A DNA stretch of 64,000 nucleotides from Bosea sp. 685 (GTDB lineage Bacteria > Pseudomonadota > Alphaproteobacteria > Rhizobiales > Beijerinckiaceae), in NCBI RefSeq assembly GCF_031884435.1, contig NZ_CP134779.1, positions 4,154,001 to 4,218,000 on the forward strand, in the 5' to 3' direction. Shown here in pieces: positions 37,860 through 47,289 of the stretch. Under the pieces are notes generated by a model. The model searched no databases, had not been told where the DNA came from, and saw only the letters and a list, made by a program, of their open reading frames with translations. The translations under genes were made by a program, and so were the position numbers. How positions within the stretch are numbered: position 1 is the first letter of the stretch; the number at the start of each line of letters is the position of its first letter.

Positions 37860-38879
37860 ATGAAGAGCTGGCTTGCATCCGCCCTCATCGGCGCCTTTGC
37901 CTTCGCTATGCCTGGGGTTGCCCAGGCCCAGAAGACCAAGGTGACGATCTACACCGCGCTGGAAAACGACCAGCTCGCGCCGTTCAAGTCCTCGATCGAG
38001 AAGGCCGTTCCCGAGGCGGATGTCGTCTGGGTCCGTGACTCCACCGGCGTCATCACCGCGCGCTTCCTGGCCGAGAAAGACAACCCGCGTGCCGACATGG
38101 TGATGGGCCTGGCGGCTTCGAGCCTGCTCGTCTTCGAAAAGGCCGGCCTGCTTGAAACCTACAAGCCCGCCGGCGCCGACAAGCTGAAGCCTGTCTTCCG
38201 CGATCCCAACGAACCCTACACCTGGACCGGCATGGACGCCTATCTCGGCGTCGTCTGCTTCAACACGGTCGAGGCCAAGGGCATCCCGACACCGACCTCC
38301 TGGAAGGACCTGCTCAATCCGGCGCTCAAGGGCAAGATCGTGATGCCTCATCCCGCCTCGTCGGGCACCGGCTATCTGATGGTGGCGGGCTGGCTCCAGA
38401 GCATGGGCGAGACTGAAGGCTGGAAGTTCATGGACGGCCTGCACGAGAACATCGGCGCCTATCTCCATTCCGGATCGGCGCCTTGCGTCCAGGCGGCGCG
38501 CGGCGAGCGTACGGTCGGGCTGGCTCTCGACATGCGCGGCGCCGCCGAGAAGACCAAGGGCGCGCCGATCGAGGTGGTGATCCCCAAGGAAGGCGTCGGC
38601 TGGGAGATGGAAGCCAGTGCGATCGTCAAGGGCAGCAAGAACCTTGCCCTCGCCAAGAAGGTCGCTGATTGGACCGCCAGCCCTGAAGCCAACACCATCT
38701 ATGCCAAGACCTATGCCATCGTCGCGGTGCCGGGTGCCGACAACACGCCGCCGAACTATCCCGCGAATGCCGAAGCAGGGATGATCAAGAACGACCTGTC
38801 CTGGATGGCCGATAATCGCGAGCGCGTGCTCGCCGAATGGTCCAAGCGCTACGAGTCCAAGGCGGCACCGAAAAACTAG
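37860..38879 (+). CDS. 2-aminoethylphosphonate ABC transporter substrate-binding protein (PhnS2/AepX-like)
   Basis: 339 residues with a signal peptide (cleavage near AQA-QKT). The body is of the iron/AEP-type family: VTIYTALENDQLAPFKSSIE, RADMVMGLAASSLLVFEKAG, WTGMDAYLGVVCFNTVEAKG and SSGTGYLMVAGWLQSMGE. Related Fbp-type proteins bind Fe(III), but this subgroup next to PhnWAY is the AEP binder. Downstream ATPase and double permease complete the importer. A weak hairpin after the stop may limit expression of those genes. Confidence 0.88.
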   Translation: MKSWLASALIGAFAFAMPGVAQAQKTKVTIYTALENDQLAPFKSSIEKAVPEADVVWVRDSTGVITARFLAEKDNPRADMVMGLAASSLLVFEKAGLLETYKPAGADKLKPVFRDPNEPYTWTGMDAYLGVVCFNTVEAKGIPTPTSWKDLLNPALKGKIVMPHPASSGTGYLMVAGWLQSMGETEGWKFMDGLHENIGAYLHSGSAPCVQAARGERTVGLALDMRGAAEKTKGAPIEVVIPKEGVGWEMEASAIVKGSKNLALAKKVADWTASPEANTIYAKTYAIVAVPGADNTPPNYPANAEAGMIKNDLSWMADNRERVLAEWSKRYESKAAPKN

Positions 38880-38918
38880 GGCCGGCACTGCCCGGCTTCC
38901 AAGACGAAGTCGGGCGGA

Positions 38919-38952
38919 ACGATTCATGCACGCTCACGATTCATGCAAGCTG
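38919..38952. repeat. 17-bp imperfect tandem repeat between transporter genes
   Basis: Units at 38919-38935 and 38936-38952 share ACGATTCATGCA and differ near the end. Together they make up part of the 148-base spacer before the ATPase gene. Confidence 0.75.
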
Positions 38953-39027
38953 CGGAGTGGCCCGACTTCGGCCGCTCCGGTTCAGAGCGCATCGCGACGC
39001 GCGCCGCCAATCACAAGGCTCGACGCC

Positions 39028-40122
39028 ATGAACCTGCATAATCCGGCTCCTTTTCTGTCAATTCGCGGCGTCACGAAGAGCTTCGGCAGCTTCAAGGCGC
39101 TGCGCGGCATCGATCTCGACATCCGCAAGGGCGAGTTCGTCTGCTTCCTCGGCCCTTCGGGCTGCGGCAAGACCACGCTTCTGCGGGCGATCGCTGGGCT
39201 CGATCTCCAGGACAGCGGATCGATCCACATGGGCGGACGCGACGTCTCCCGCGCGGCCCCCTCCGAGCGTGATTTCGGCATCGTCTTCCAATCCTACGCG
39301 CTGTTTCCGAACCTCACGGTCGCCGACAATGTCGGCTACGGCCTGGTCAACCAACGCAGGCCGTCTCGCGATGTCACCAGGCGGGTGGAAGAACTGCTGA
39401 CGCTCGTTGGCATGCCGGAACAGAGCAAGAAATATCCGGTCCAGCTGTCGGGCGGACAGCAGCAGCGCGTCGCGCTCGCACGGGCGCTGGCGACCTCGCC
39501 GGAGCTGCTGCTCCTTGACGAACCACTATCCGCGCTCGACGCCAAGGTCAGGCTGCGTCTGCGCGACGAGATGCGCTCGCTGCAACAGCGCCTCGGCGTC
39601 ACCACGATCATGGTCACGCATGATCAGGAGGAGGCGCTCGCCATGGCCGATCGCATCGTCGTGATGAATGACGGCGCCGTCGAGCAAGTCGGATCGCCCG
39701 AGGAGATCTATCGCCGCCCGGCGACACCGTTCGTCGCCGATTTCGTCGGCCACATGACCTTCCTCGACGCCATCGTCACCGGCCCGGGACGCGTACGCGT
39801 CGACGAACTCGATCTGCTCGTCGCCAATGCCACGCCATTCGCGGAGGGGACGCCGGTTCGGCTCGCCATGCGGCCGGAGGAAGTGCGGACCCGATCGATC
39901 TCGGCGGATACGCCCAATTGCTTTGAGGCGACGATCGGCGATCTGGCGTTCCTGGGGTCTTTCTGCCGTGCCCATCTGCAGCCGACGGGCTCGCAGAAGA
40001 CGCGCATCGCCGCAGATTTCTCGACCAACGCCATGCGCGATCTCGGTATCGAACCCGGCCAGGTGCGGTCGGTCTCCTTCCCGCCGGAGTCGCTGCACGT
40101 CTTTGCCGGAGCGCGGCGATGA
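39028..40122 (+). CDS. 2-aminoethylphosphonate ABC transporter ATP-binding protein (PhnT2/AepV-like)
   Basis: 364 residues. Single ABC cassette: Walker A GPSGCGKTT, Q-loop FQSYALFPNLTV, signature LSGGQQQRVALARAL, Walker B LLLDEPLSALD and H-loop VTHDQEEAL. A C-terminal TOBE_2-like domain (VRLAMRPEEVRTRS) follows. ATG 39028 is chosen because the cassette begins soon after and AAGG precedes it; the frame open from 38926 runs through a repeat and is unlikely coding. Its stop overlaps the permease start (ATGA). Confidence 0.92.
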   Translation: MNLHNPAPFLSIRGVTKSFGSFKALRGIDLDIRKGEFVCFLGPSGCGKTTLLRAIAGLDLQDSGSIHMGGRDVSRAAPSERDFGIVFQSYALFPNLTVADNVGYGLVNQRRPSRDVTRRVEELLTLVGMPEQSKKYPVQLSGGQQQRVALARALATSPELLLLDEPLSALDAKVRLRLRDEMRSLQQRLGVTTIMVTHDQEEALAMADRIVVMNDGAVEQVGSPEEIYRRPATPFVADFVGHMTFLDAIVTGPGRVRVDELDLLVANATPFAEGTPVRLAMRPEEVRTRSISADTPNCFEATIGDLAFLGSFCRAHLQPTGSQKTRIAADFSTNAMRDLGIEPGQVRSVSFPPESLHVFAGARR

Positions 40123-41834
40123 CCGTCGCCGTGCAGCCTGTCGCCATGGCCGCCCCGGCAGCGAAGACCGGTTCCCTTCATGCAAGCGAGCGGCATGTCG
40201 CGGCCGCGCTGATCCTGGCCCTATGCGCCGTTCTCGTCCTGATCATCGCGCTGCCGCTCTGGGCCCTGCTCTCCAAAAGCCTCGAGGATGTGAATGGACG
40301 CTTTGTCGGGCTGGCGAATTTCGTAACCTATGCGACCACGCCGACGCTGATCTCCTCGCTCGGCAACAGCTTGCTCGTGGCGGGCGCCACCACGGCGATC
40401 GTCATCCCGGTCGCGTTCTTCTATGCCTATGCGCTGCGCCGCAGCTGCATTCCCGGCAAGGGGCTGTTCTACGCGGCAGCGATGGTGCCCGTCTTCGCAC
40501 CATCTTTGCTGTCGGGCCTGGCGCTGATCTATATTTTCGGAAACCAGGGCCTGCTCAAATCCTGGATGATGGGCGCTTCGCTCTATGGCCCCGTCGGCAT
40601 CGTCGCGGCCGAAGCGTTGTATAGCTTTCCCCATGCCGTGCTGATCCTGGTCACAGCGCTCGCCCTCTCCGACGGTCGCCTGCGCGAGGCCGCCGAGGCG
40701 ATGGATACGACGCGCTGGCGCATGTTCCGCACCATCACGCTGCCCGGTGCACGCTATGGCCTGATCAGCGCCACCTTCGTCGTCTTCACGCTCGTCGTCA
40801 CGGATTTCGGCATTCCAAAAGTCATCGGCGGACAGTTCAGCGTTCTGGCCACGGACGCCTATCGCCAGGTCGTCGGCCAGCAGAATTTTCCGATGGGCGC
40901 TGTCGTCGGCATCATCCTGCTCGTGCCCGCTGTCCTGGCCTTTTTTGTCGACCGGATGGTGCAGCGGCGCCAGAGCGCCATGCTCTCGGCCCGGGCAGTG
41001 CCTTATACGCCGAAACCCGAACCGCGCCGCGATACGGCTTTGCTGGTTTTCGTCATCGCGACCACGCTGGCCGTCGTCGGCCCCTATCTGATCGCGGTTT
41101 GGGGATCCTTCGTCAGCTACTGGCCCTACAACCTGTCGCTGACGGTCAAGAACTATGACTTCGCCGCGGTTGAGCCGTCCGGCTGGGAGACCTATCGGAA
41201 TTCCCTGGTCCTGGCATCACTCACCGCGGTGATCGGCACAGCCCTTATTTTCACCGGCGCCTATCTTATCGAGAAGCTGAAGCTGTTTCCCCGGATGCGC
41301 GCCTTCGCGCAGTTCCTGGCGATGCTGCCGATGGCGGTCCCCGGCCTCGTGCTCGGGCTCGGCTATGTCTTCTTCTTCAATGCCGGCTGGAACCCGCTCG
41401 GCTTTCTCTACGGCACGCTGGCGATCCTGGTCGTCAACACGATCGCGCATTTCTACACGGTCGGCCACATCACGGCCCTGACCAGCCTCAAGCAGATCGA
41501 CAGCGAGTTCGAGGCGGTCTCGGCGTCACTCAAGGTGCCGTTCTGGTCGACATTTCGGCGCGTCACGGCTCCCATCTGCCTGCCGGCCATCCTCGATATC
41601 GGCGTCTATGTCTTCGTCAACGCGCTCACCACGGTGTCGGCCGTGATCTTCCTCTATGGCGCGGACACCAAGCTCGCCTCAATCGCGATCGTGCATATGG
41701 ACGAAGCCGGCGCGATCGCGTCCGCCGCCGGCATGGCGACCGTGATCATGGCCACGGCCATCGCGGTGAAGCTCGCCCATGTCGGCCTGGACCGGCTGGT
41801 CTTCGGCCGCCTCCAACGGTGGCGGCAGCGCTAG
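40119..41834 (+). CDS. 2-aminoethylphosphonate ABC transporter permease, fused double-domain (PhnU2/AepW-like)
   Basis: 571 residues with two BPD_transp_1 domains in one chain, about twelve membrane spans. Two EAA loops can be seen: LREAAEAMDTTRWRMFRTITLPG (first half) and SEFEAVSASLKVPFWSTFRR (second half). This single-chain permease is the normal form of the AEP transporter subgroup and of Fbp-type iron permeases. It completes the importer with the ATPase it overlaps. Confidence 0.92.
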   Translation: MTVAVQPVAMAAPAAKTGSLHASERHVAAALILALCAVLVLIIALPLWALLSKSLEDVNGRFVGLANFVTYATTPTLISSLGNSLLVAGATTAIVIPVAFFYAYALRRSCIPGKGLFYAAAMVPVFAPSLLSGLALIYIFGNQGLLKSWMMGASLYGPVGIVAAEALYSFPHAVLILVTALALSDGRLREAAEAMDTTRWRMFRTITLPGARYGLISATFVVFTLVVTDFGIPKVIGGQFSVLATDAYRQVVGQQNFPMGAVVGIILLVPAVLAFFVDRMVQRRQSAMLSARAVPYTPKPEPRRDTALLVFVIATTLAVVGPYLIAVWGSFVSYWPYNLSLTVKNYDFAAVEPSGWETYRNSLVLASLTAVIGTALIFTGAYLIEKLKLFPRMRAFAQFLAMLPMAVPGLVLGLGYVFFFNAGWNPLGFLYGTLAILVVNTIAHFYTVGHITALTSLKQIDSEFEAVSASLKVPFWSTFRRVTAPICLPAILDIGVYVFVNALTTVSAVIFLYGADTKLASIAIVHMDEAGAIASAAGMATVIMATAIAVKLAHVGLDRLVFGRLQRWRQR

Positions 41835-41855
41835 TTCCGCGAGGAAGGCAGCACC

Positions 41856-43520
41856 ATGCCCGGACAGACGCCGACCCAGATTCTGCTCGCTCTTGCCGGT
41901 GAAGTCGCGCTGCTGCTCTGGAGCGTTCAGTTTGTGACGGCCGGGGTCTCAGCCGCGCTCGGCAGCCGCTTGCGCTCTCTCCTGGCGGACGGCCTGAACA
42001 GCCGCTGGCGGGCCTTCGCCGCAGGTGTCATCGTGACCGCCGGCCTGCAATCGAGCACCGCGACCGCGATGATGATCGCTTCGTTCGCGGAGGTCGGTCT
42101 GATTGCGCTGGTGCCAGCTCTGGCCATGATGCTCGGCGCGAATGTCGGCACGACATTGATCGTCCAGTTCGTTGCGTTCGACACGAGCACGGCGATCCCG
42201 CTCCTGCTTCTTGGTGGCTATGTCGGCCTGCGTCGGTTCAGCGGCGTCACACCGCGAGAATGCTGCCGCGCGGTCTTTGGTCTCGGCCTGATGTTGCTGG
42301 CGCTGCGCCTGATGCAGGCGACCATGCAGCCGGTCGAACATTCTCAGACGCTCAAGGTCGTGCTGGGCGCACTTTCGCAGGATCCGCTCGTGGCCCTCTT
42401 GCTGGCCGCTCTGCTGAGCTGGGCGGCGCATTCGTCGGTCGCGGCCATCCTGGTCGTCATGAGCCTCGCCGGGGCTGGCGTCATCGGCCTGGAGACCGTG
42501 CTTGCGATGGTGCTGGGCTGCAATCTCGGCACCGCGATGAACCCGCTGATCCAGTCTCTCAAGGGCAACCCGTCATCGCGCCGCGTGCCCGTCGGCAATG
42601 TTGCCAATCGCCTGATCGGCTGCTTGCTCGGCCTGGCGATGCTGCCTCTCCTCGTTCCGCAGCTCGAGCGGCTCGCGATATCGCCGCTGCAGGTCGCGGC
42701 CTTCGCCCATCTCATCTTCAACCTGATCATGGCATTGGTCTTCCTGGCTCCGCTTCCCGCCATCGCCGGGCTCCTGATGCGCGGCTTTCCCGACGCCTCG
42801 CCCGACAGCGATCCGGCGCGGTCGCGCTATCTCGATCGTTCCGCACTCAGGACACCCGCAATCGCCCTGTCCAATGCGACGCGCGAAGTGCTCCGGATGG
42901 CGGATGTCGTCGAGGAGATGCTTGCCGCTTCACAGGATGCGTTCGCCAGCAACGACACCGGCAAGATCCTCCAGATCAGCCGCACGGACGATGTCCTCGA
43001 CAGCCTCTACAACCAGATCCAGCTCTATGTCGGCGCGATCCGCCATGATGCGCTCAGCGAGGCCGAGGAGGATCGCCTGAATGCACTGCTGTCGCTGGCG
43101 ATCAATCTCGAACATGTCGGCGACATCATCGAAAAGAACCTGATGCAAATGGCGGGCAAGCGAATCCGTGATCAGCGCCGACTGCCCGCCGACGATCTCG
43201 AACGGATCAGCGGCATGCATGGCCGACTTCGCGACCACCTGCGCCTCGCGGTGAACGTCTTCATCTCGCAGGACGAAGCGATGGCAAAAAGGCTCATGCA
43301 CGAAAAGGAGATGTTCCGCGATCTGGAGCGCGACGCGGTCGAGCGGCACCTGGCCCAGATGCGCACCGGCCGCGCAGAGGCGCTTGCCGTCAGCGCACTG
43401 CAACTCGACATCACACGAGACCTCAAACGCATCGATGGTCACATCGCGGCCACCGTGCACGGTCTGCTCGAGCGACGCGGCCTGTTGCAGAGCAGCCGCC
43501 TCCTGCGCGCAGCCGAGTAG
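41856..43520 (+). CDS. Na/Pi cotransporter-family protein with PhoU-like domain
   Basis: 554 residues. The N-terminal part has two inverted NptA/Na_Pi_cotrans repeats with the QSSTA signature (GLQSSTATAMMIASFAE) and its partner (SWAAHSSVAAILVVMSLAG), plus about eight spans. The C-terminal 200 residues are helical and PhoU-like (ATREVLRMADVVEEMLAASQ ... LNALLSLAINLEHVGDIIEK). This is the YjbB-like architecture; E. coli YjbB exports phosphate. It is 21 bases after the AEP permease and in the same direction. Removing phosphate released by PhnA is a plausible job. Confidence 0.88.
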   Translation: MPGQTPTQILLALAGEVALLLWSVQFVTAGVSAALGSRLRSLLADGLNSRWRAFAAGVIVTAGLQSSTATAMMIASFAEVGLIALVPALAMMLGANVGTTLIVQFVAFDTSTAIPLLLLGGYVGLRRFSGVTPRECCRAVFGLGLMLLALRLMQATMQPVEHSQTLKVVLGALSQDPLVALLLAALLSWAAHSSVAAILVVMSLAGAGVIGLETVLAMVLGCNLGTAMNPLIQSLKGNPSSRRVPVGNVANRLIGCLLGLAMLPLLVPQLERLAISPLQVAAFAHLIFNLIMALVFLAPLPAIAGLLMRGFPDASPDSDPARSRYLDRSALRTPAIALSNATREVLRMADVVEEMLAASQDAFASNDTGKILQISRTDDVLDSLYNQIQLYVGAIRHDALSEAEEDRLNALLSLAINLEHVGDIIEKNLMQMAGKRIRDQRRLPADDLERISGMHGRLRDHLRLAVNVFISQDEAMAKRLMHEKEMFRDLERDAVERHLAQMRTGRAEALAVSALQLDITRDLKRIDGHIAATVHGLLERRGLLQSSRLLRAAE

Positions 43521-43737
43521 GTTGCTGAGCCCGCTATCGAAGCCCCTGCTGCCATTCGTTGTCAGCCCTGATCTGGTCTCGGTGGCATCGACTCCGAATT
43601 CGATGTCTCAATTCGCGCAAGCGATGAACATCGAACCCGAAGGGCAAAATGCACGACACGTTTGGAATGTCGGACGCATTATCGGACCAAACCCCTCGTC
43701 TAACGGGCCGGATGGCTTCGGGGATTGCCCAGCCCTG

Positions 43738-43785
43738 GAGCAGGATGCGGAAAAGTGGGAACCGGTTTTCGCATTGATCCTGCTC
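43738..43785. repeat. Dispersed palindrome, first of a nest
   Basis: GAGCAGGAT (43738-43746) and ATCCTGCTC (43777-43785) enclose a second dyad around AACCGGTT. I recall near-identical GAGCAGGATGCGGAAAAGTG-type elements in many Rhizobiales intergenic regions; copy number in this genome is not checkable here. Confidence 0.7.
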
Positions 43786-43810
43786 TAACTTTTGATGAGA
43801 GACGGATTCG

Positions 43811-43849
43811 GATTTCAGATGGGATGACTGTGTGTTTTCATCTGAAATC
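43811..43849. repeat. 10-bp perfect inverted repeat
   Basis: GATTTCAGAT (43811-43820) and ATCTGAAATC (43840-43849) are exact reverse complements 19 bases apart; outer bases GGAT/ATCC extend it loosely. It lies between the two dispersed palindromes. Confidence 0.7.
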
Positions 43850-43880
43850 ATCCGGCTCTAGGGCGATTTTGCCCCCACCA

Positions 43881-43937
43881 GAGCGTTTTCGAGCGAAGTG
43901 GACACCGGTTCGCGTGAAGAGAACGCGTTAAAACAAG
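43881..43937. repeat. Dispersed GAGCGTTTTC/ACCGGTTCGCG repeat element
   Basis: The unit begins GAGCGTTTTCGAGCGAAGTG, has the central ACCGGTTCGCGTGAAGA and ends in AACGCGTTAAAACAA, with partly paired ends. This looks like a well-known class of short interspersed palindromes in Rhizobiales genomes. Confidence 0.75.
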
Positions 43938-43943
43938 GATCTT

Positions 43944-43980
43944 GAGCGGTTGAACGATCCAACTGGATCGGAAACCGCTC
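43944..43980. repeat. Nested inverted repeat between convergent genes, possible bidirectional terminator
   Basis: GAGCGGTT (43944-43951) pairs with AACCGCTC (43973-43980), and inside it GATCC (43956-43960) pairs with GGATC (43965-43969). It lies at the end of the thioesterase gene and could terminate transcription from both sides. Confidence 0.6.
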
Positions 43981-44435
43981 TAATCGGACACGCCCTCGCG
44001 CCCGGCGATCGTCATGCAGGTCGCGGTCAGCATGGCGCAGAGCTTGGTGGTGCCGCCCGAGATCGCGAAAACCTCGGCCATGGCGAGCGTCAAGGTGCGC
44101 CCGGCCTTGATCACCTTGCCCTTGGCAAGCAGGCGCTCGCCGGCGGCGGGGGCAAGCAGGTTGATCTTGAACTCGGCCGTCAGCACGCCTACCCCCGCCG
44201 GCATCGTCGTCAGCGCCGCATAGCCCGCGGCGGAATCGGCGATGCTCGCGACCGCGCCGGCATGGACGAAGCCGTGCTGCTGGGTCAGATGCCTCGAGAC
44301 CGGCAAGTCGATCTCGATCTCGCCAGCGCCGACATGCAGCAGCCGGGCGCCGAGCGTGTTCATGAAGGCCTGCTTGGCAAAGCTGTCGGCAATCCGCCGG
44401 GCCATGTCCTCCTGTAGGGGCGAGACATCCGGCAT
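43980..44435 (-). CDS. PaaI-family hot-dog thioesterase
   Basis: About 151 residues. Single hot-dog domain with the HGFVHAGAVASIADSAAGYAA motif (HGG-type loop with the catalytic acidic residue in the helix), AEFKINLLAPA and GKVIKAGRTLTLAMAEV. Hydrolyses acyl-CoA thioesters, phenylacetyl-CoA-like in relatives. ATG 44435 with AGGA upstream is used; a TTG six bases earlier is possible. It lies nine bases after dusA in the same direction, so the two are cotranscribed. Confidence 0.88.
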   Translation of the reverse strand: MPDVSPLQEDMARRIADSFAKQAFMNTLGARLLHVGAGEIEIDLPVSRHLTQQHGFVHAGAVASIADSAAGYAALTTMPAGVGVLTAEFKINLLAPAAGERLLAKGKVIKAGRTLTLAMAEVFAISGGTTKLCAMLTATCMTIAGREGVSD

Positions 44436-44444
44436 GAACAATTC

Positions 44445-45446
44445 CTAAGCGGCTGCGACGGCTGCGTCTTCATAACGCGAAACATGCGCCGCCGCCGCGC
44501 GCAGATCGGCAAGCCCCGCCTCCGCAGAAACGCAATGCTCGGCGAGATGGCGACGGAACAGGCGCGCGCCGCGCTGGCCCGGGAACAGCCCGACGAGATG
44601 GCGCGTGAAGGCGTGAAGCCGCCCGCCCCGCTCGAGATGCGCCGCGATATGTGGCTCCAGCGCCTCCAGCATGGCGAAGGCGTCCGCGACCGGCGCAGCC
44701 TCGCCGAAGAGCAGCGGATCGACCTGGAGCAGGATCTCGGGATTCTGATAGGCCTCGCGGCCGATCATGACGCCGTCGAGACGGGCGAGATGGCCGCTCC
44801 ATTCGTCAGGCGCGCGAATGCCGCCATTGATGGTGACGACGAGGTCGGGATTGGCGTCCTTCAGCCTGTAGGCGCGCTCATAGTCGAGCGGCGGCACCTC
44901 GCGGTTCTCCTTCGGCGAGAGCCCCTGGAGCCAGGCTTTGCGGGCATGGACGGTCAAGGCGTCGACGCCGGCCGCACGCACCGCCGCAGTCAGCGCATCC
45001 AGCGCCTCTTCCGGATCCTGATCATCGACGCCGATACGGCATTTCACCGTCACAGGGATGGCAGCGGCAGCCTTCATCGCCGCGACGCAATCGCCCACGA
45101 GCGCCGGCTCGCGCATCAGGCAGGCCCCGAAGGCGCCGCCCTGGACGCGGTCAGAGGGGCAGCCGCAATTCAGATTGATCTCGTCATAGCCGAAATCGGC
45201 GCCGATCCGCGCCGCTTCAGCCAGCAGAACGGGATCATTGCCGCCGAGCTGGAGCGCGACCGGATGCTCGAAATCGTCGAAGCCGATCAGGCGCTGGCGA
45301 TCGCCCCGGATCACGGCCTGCGCCGTCACCATCTCGGTATAGAGCCGGGCGCGGCGCGACATCAGGCGATGGATGATGCGGCAATGCCGATCAGTCCAGT
45401 CCATCATGGGAGCGACGGAGAACCTATGTGATTGATAGTGCTGCAT
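44445..45446 (-). CDS. dusA: tRNA-dihydrouridine(20/20a) synthase
   Basis: 333 residues. FMN TIM barrel of the Dus family with the DusA-type start FSVAPMMDWTDRHCR, LYTEMVTA, LQLGGNDP, the catalytic cysteine in NLNCGCPSDRVQ, VTVKCRIGVDD and TINGGIR. Reduces uridines 20/20a in the tRNA D-loop. ATG 45446 is chosen because a family-like N terminus begins there. Its first 50 bases have a diverged copy at 47613-47667, and the 5' end of dusA is a known insertion site for genomic islands. Confidence 0.95.
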   Translation of the reverse strand: MQHYQSHRFSVAPMMDWTDRHCRIIHRLMSRRARLYTEMVTAQAVIRGDRQRLIGFDDFEHPVALQLGGNDPVLLAEAARIGADFGYDEINLNCGCPSDRVQGGAFGACLMREPALVGDCVAAMKAAAAIPVTVKCRIGVDDQDPEEALDALTAAVRAAGVDALTVHARKAWLQGLSPKENREVPPLDYERAYRLKDANPDLVVTINGGIRAPDEWSGHLARLDGVMIGREAYQNPEILLQVDPLLFGEAAPVADAFAMLEALEPHIAAHLERGGRLHAFTRHLVGLFPGQRGARLFRRHLAEHCVSAEAGLADLRAAAAHVSRYEDAAVAAA

Positions 45447-45717
45447 TATATCCAGGCGAGAGCGGCGCAAGTCATGCTTTGCGAGCCCTTATACGCGAAA
45501 TCGGGCGATTTTCGACCGGTTTCGCTGATCGGGGGTCTGCTCCGCCGCTTGGCTCCATCTCGACAAGAGGCGGTCCGCGCCAGCCCGCGAGATCGAAGCG
45601 CCTTGTCGGCGGACGTTCAGCCAAGCCGCAGCGTTTACTGTCGTTGAGGCAAGGCTGCGATAAAACTGACGCTATCGCACCAGATGCATCCCCGCCGCCC
45701 AGCGACCCGTTCTCGTA

Positions 45718-47289
45718 CTATTCTCTCAGCTGTTCAGACCCGACATCAAGGCTCAGGCGAAGGTCTGCGAAGATCGCTTGTATCTCCGCGGTCTCCTCAT
45801 CGGTCAGGGCGGCAAATTCCCGCTCACGTGCCCGCTGCGATAGCCGCCCCTCATTCTGCCTCAGGAATCGGAACAGCAGGTCCAGCAACCTGTCCGGCAT
45901 GTCGATCATCCCCGCGACACGGCCCTTGAACGTGTCGTAAGCCCGAAGGAAAGCGGTCTCCGCTGGCAGATCGACATCGACCGTGCGGGCGACGCAGGCA
46001 AACAGGAACTCGGCATGCGGGGTCGCGTCGAAATAGCGGTAGAAATCGATCGTGTCGTTCAGCACCTCGACATTGCCATGATCGGTCGGTCGCCAGCGCA
46101 CATGCGGAAGCAGGCGGCGCGAATAGCTCTCCAGGGTTCGGCGGTAGTCGTCGATCCTGTCGAGGATCACCGCCGAGACAGGAAAGACTAGGCCTGGCGG
46201 GTTGAAACCGCGCTCAGCCAGCACGTGATGGATGAGATAGCGGTGCAGGCGGCCGTTCCCATCCTCGAGGGGGTGGATATAGATGAAGCCGAAGGCCAGA
46301 ATGGCAGCGGCAAGCACGGGATCGAGCGCCCGGGCCGCGCCTCTGTCGAAAGCGGTCAGTCCTGCGACCAGCTCAGGCAAATCCTGATGCCGTGCGCTGA
46401 TATGGTCAGGAATGGGCGCGCCCGTTTCGCGCTCATGCTCGCCGACGAAGCCGCCATCCTGACGCAGCCCCATATGGACGAAGCGCGCATCGCCGATGAC
46501 GATACGCTGCAGCCGCTCCAGCTCGTCGCGGTCGATCGCTCGGCGACCCGCCTCCCCGATGACTTGGCCCCAGCGCTGGATTCGGTCCTGCGGCGGGTCT
46601 TCCCCTTCGATCTGGAAGCTCGATCGTGAATCCTTGAGCAGCAGGAAGGCCGCCGTCCGCGCGAGCAGATCCGCCGGCACTCCCGCAGCAAGGCGGCGGG
46701 CCTCCCCGGCCAGATCGCGGACGAGGAACGCCTCCAGCGCCGGTGTCCGGAAGATCATCGGGCAGAAGCCGGACGTGCCCGGCAGGTTGTTCTTCACACG
46801 ATGACGCGTAGAGGTCGTGCCCTCGATCGCCCATTGCAGCTTCGGATCGACGATCAGGGCGTAAGCCCCCTGCCCAGCATCCGGCAGATCGAGCCGCTCC
46901 TCCAACAGCCATTCAAAGAGAAACCACACCCGCCGGGCATAGGCACCCGTCGGAGCGGCCCGCACCATACTGATGATCGCATCGGGGCCGGCGGCACGAA
47001 ACAGGGCCTTCAGCACGACCAAGTCCAGCCCTTCATAACGCAGGGCGAAGGTCAGGTGCCCCACGAGATCGGCATCTGGCGCGTGGCGGGGCGTATAGAT
47101 GCGCCAGCCATCGGCTTGGTAGACCTTATGGCGAGGGCCGATCGCCGCCAGGGTGAGCGGGACCGGAGCCGCCAGATCATAGGCTTCGATCAGGGCCGCG
47201 TAGCCGACAGGCGTGGCCTCTTCCGGCAAGCGTCTGCCGTGAAAAACCGTCACGGCGCCTGAAAATGGCTTCCACTGCCCCTTTTGCAT
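45718..47289 (-). CDS. Fic-domain protein with built-in inhibitory motif (class II)
   Basis: 523 residues. The Fic core has HPLEDGNGRLHR (339-350), the HPFx(D/E)GN(G/K)R motif with the catalytic histidine. The inhibitory motif (S/T)xxxE(G/N) is present as S224-FQI-E228-G229, before the core, so AMP-transfer is probably autoinhibited. The N-terminal 190 residues include an extra region (FHGRRLPEEATPVGYAALIE, VRAAPTGAYARRVWFLFEWL) seen in larger Fic proteins that act as toxins or regulators. Repeats overlap its start. It lies in the segment bounded by dusA and a dusA-like relic, so it is probably island cargo. Confidence 0.88.
   Translation of the reverse strand: MQKGQWKPFSGAVTVFHGRRLPEEATPVGYAALIEAYDLAAPVPLTLAAIGPRHKVYQADGWRIYTPRHAPDADLVGHLTFALRYEGLDLVVLKALFRAAGPDAIISMVRAAPTGAYARRVWFLFEWLLEERLDLPDAGQGAYALIVDPKLQWAIEGTTSTRHRVKNNLPGTSGFCPMIFRTPALEAFLVRDLAGEARRLAAGVPADLLARTAAFLLLKDSRSSFQIEGEDPPQDRIQRWGQVIGEAGRRAIDRDELERLQRIVIGDARFVHMGLRQDGGFVGEHERETGAPIPDHISARHQDLPELVAGLTAFDRGAARALDPVLAAAILAFGFIYIHPLEDGNGRLHRYLIHHVLAERGFNPPGLVFPVSAVILDRIDDYRRTLESYSRRLLPHVRWRPTDHGNVEVLNDTIDFYRYFDATPHAEFLFACVARTVDVDLPAETAFLRAYDTFKGRVAGMIDMPDRLLDLLFRFLRQNEGRLSQRAREREFAALTDEETAEIQAIFADLRLSLDVGSEQLRE

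Noticed and set aside
37860..41834. Transporter as an Fe(III) importer
   Set aside because: Fbp-type families look similar, but the gene order directly after phnWAY and the PhnS2/T2/U2-like layout favour 2-aminoethylphosphonate.
43811..43849. Palindrome as a tRNA-like or riboswitch structure
   Set aside because: Only a simple stem with an AT-rich loop, far from any start codon and among other dispersed palindromes.
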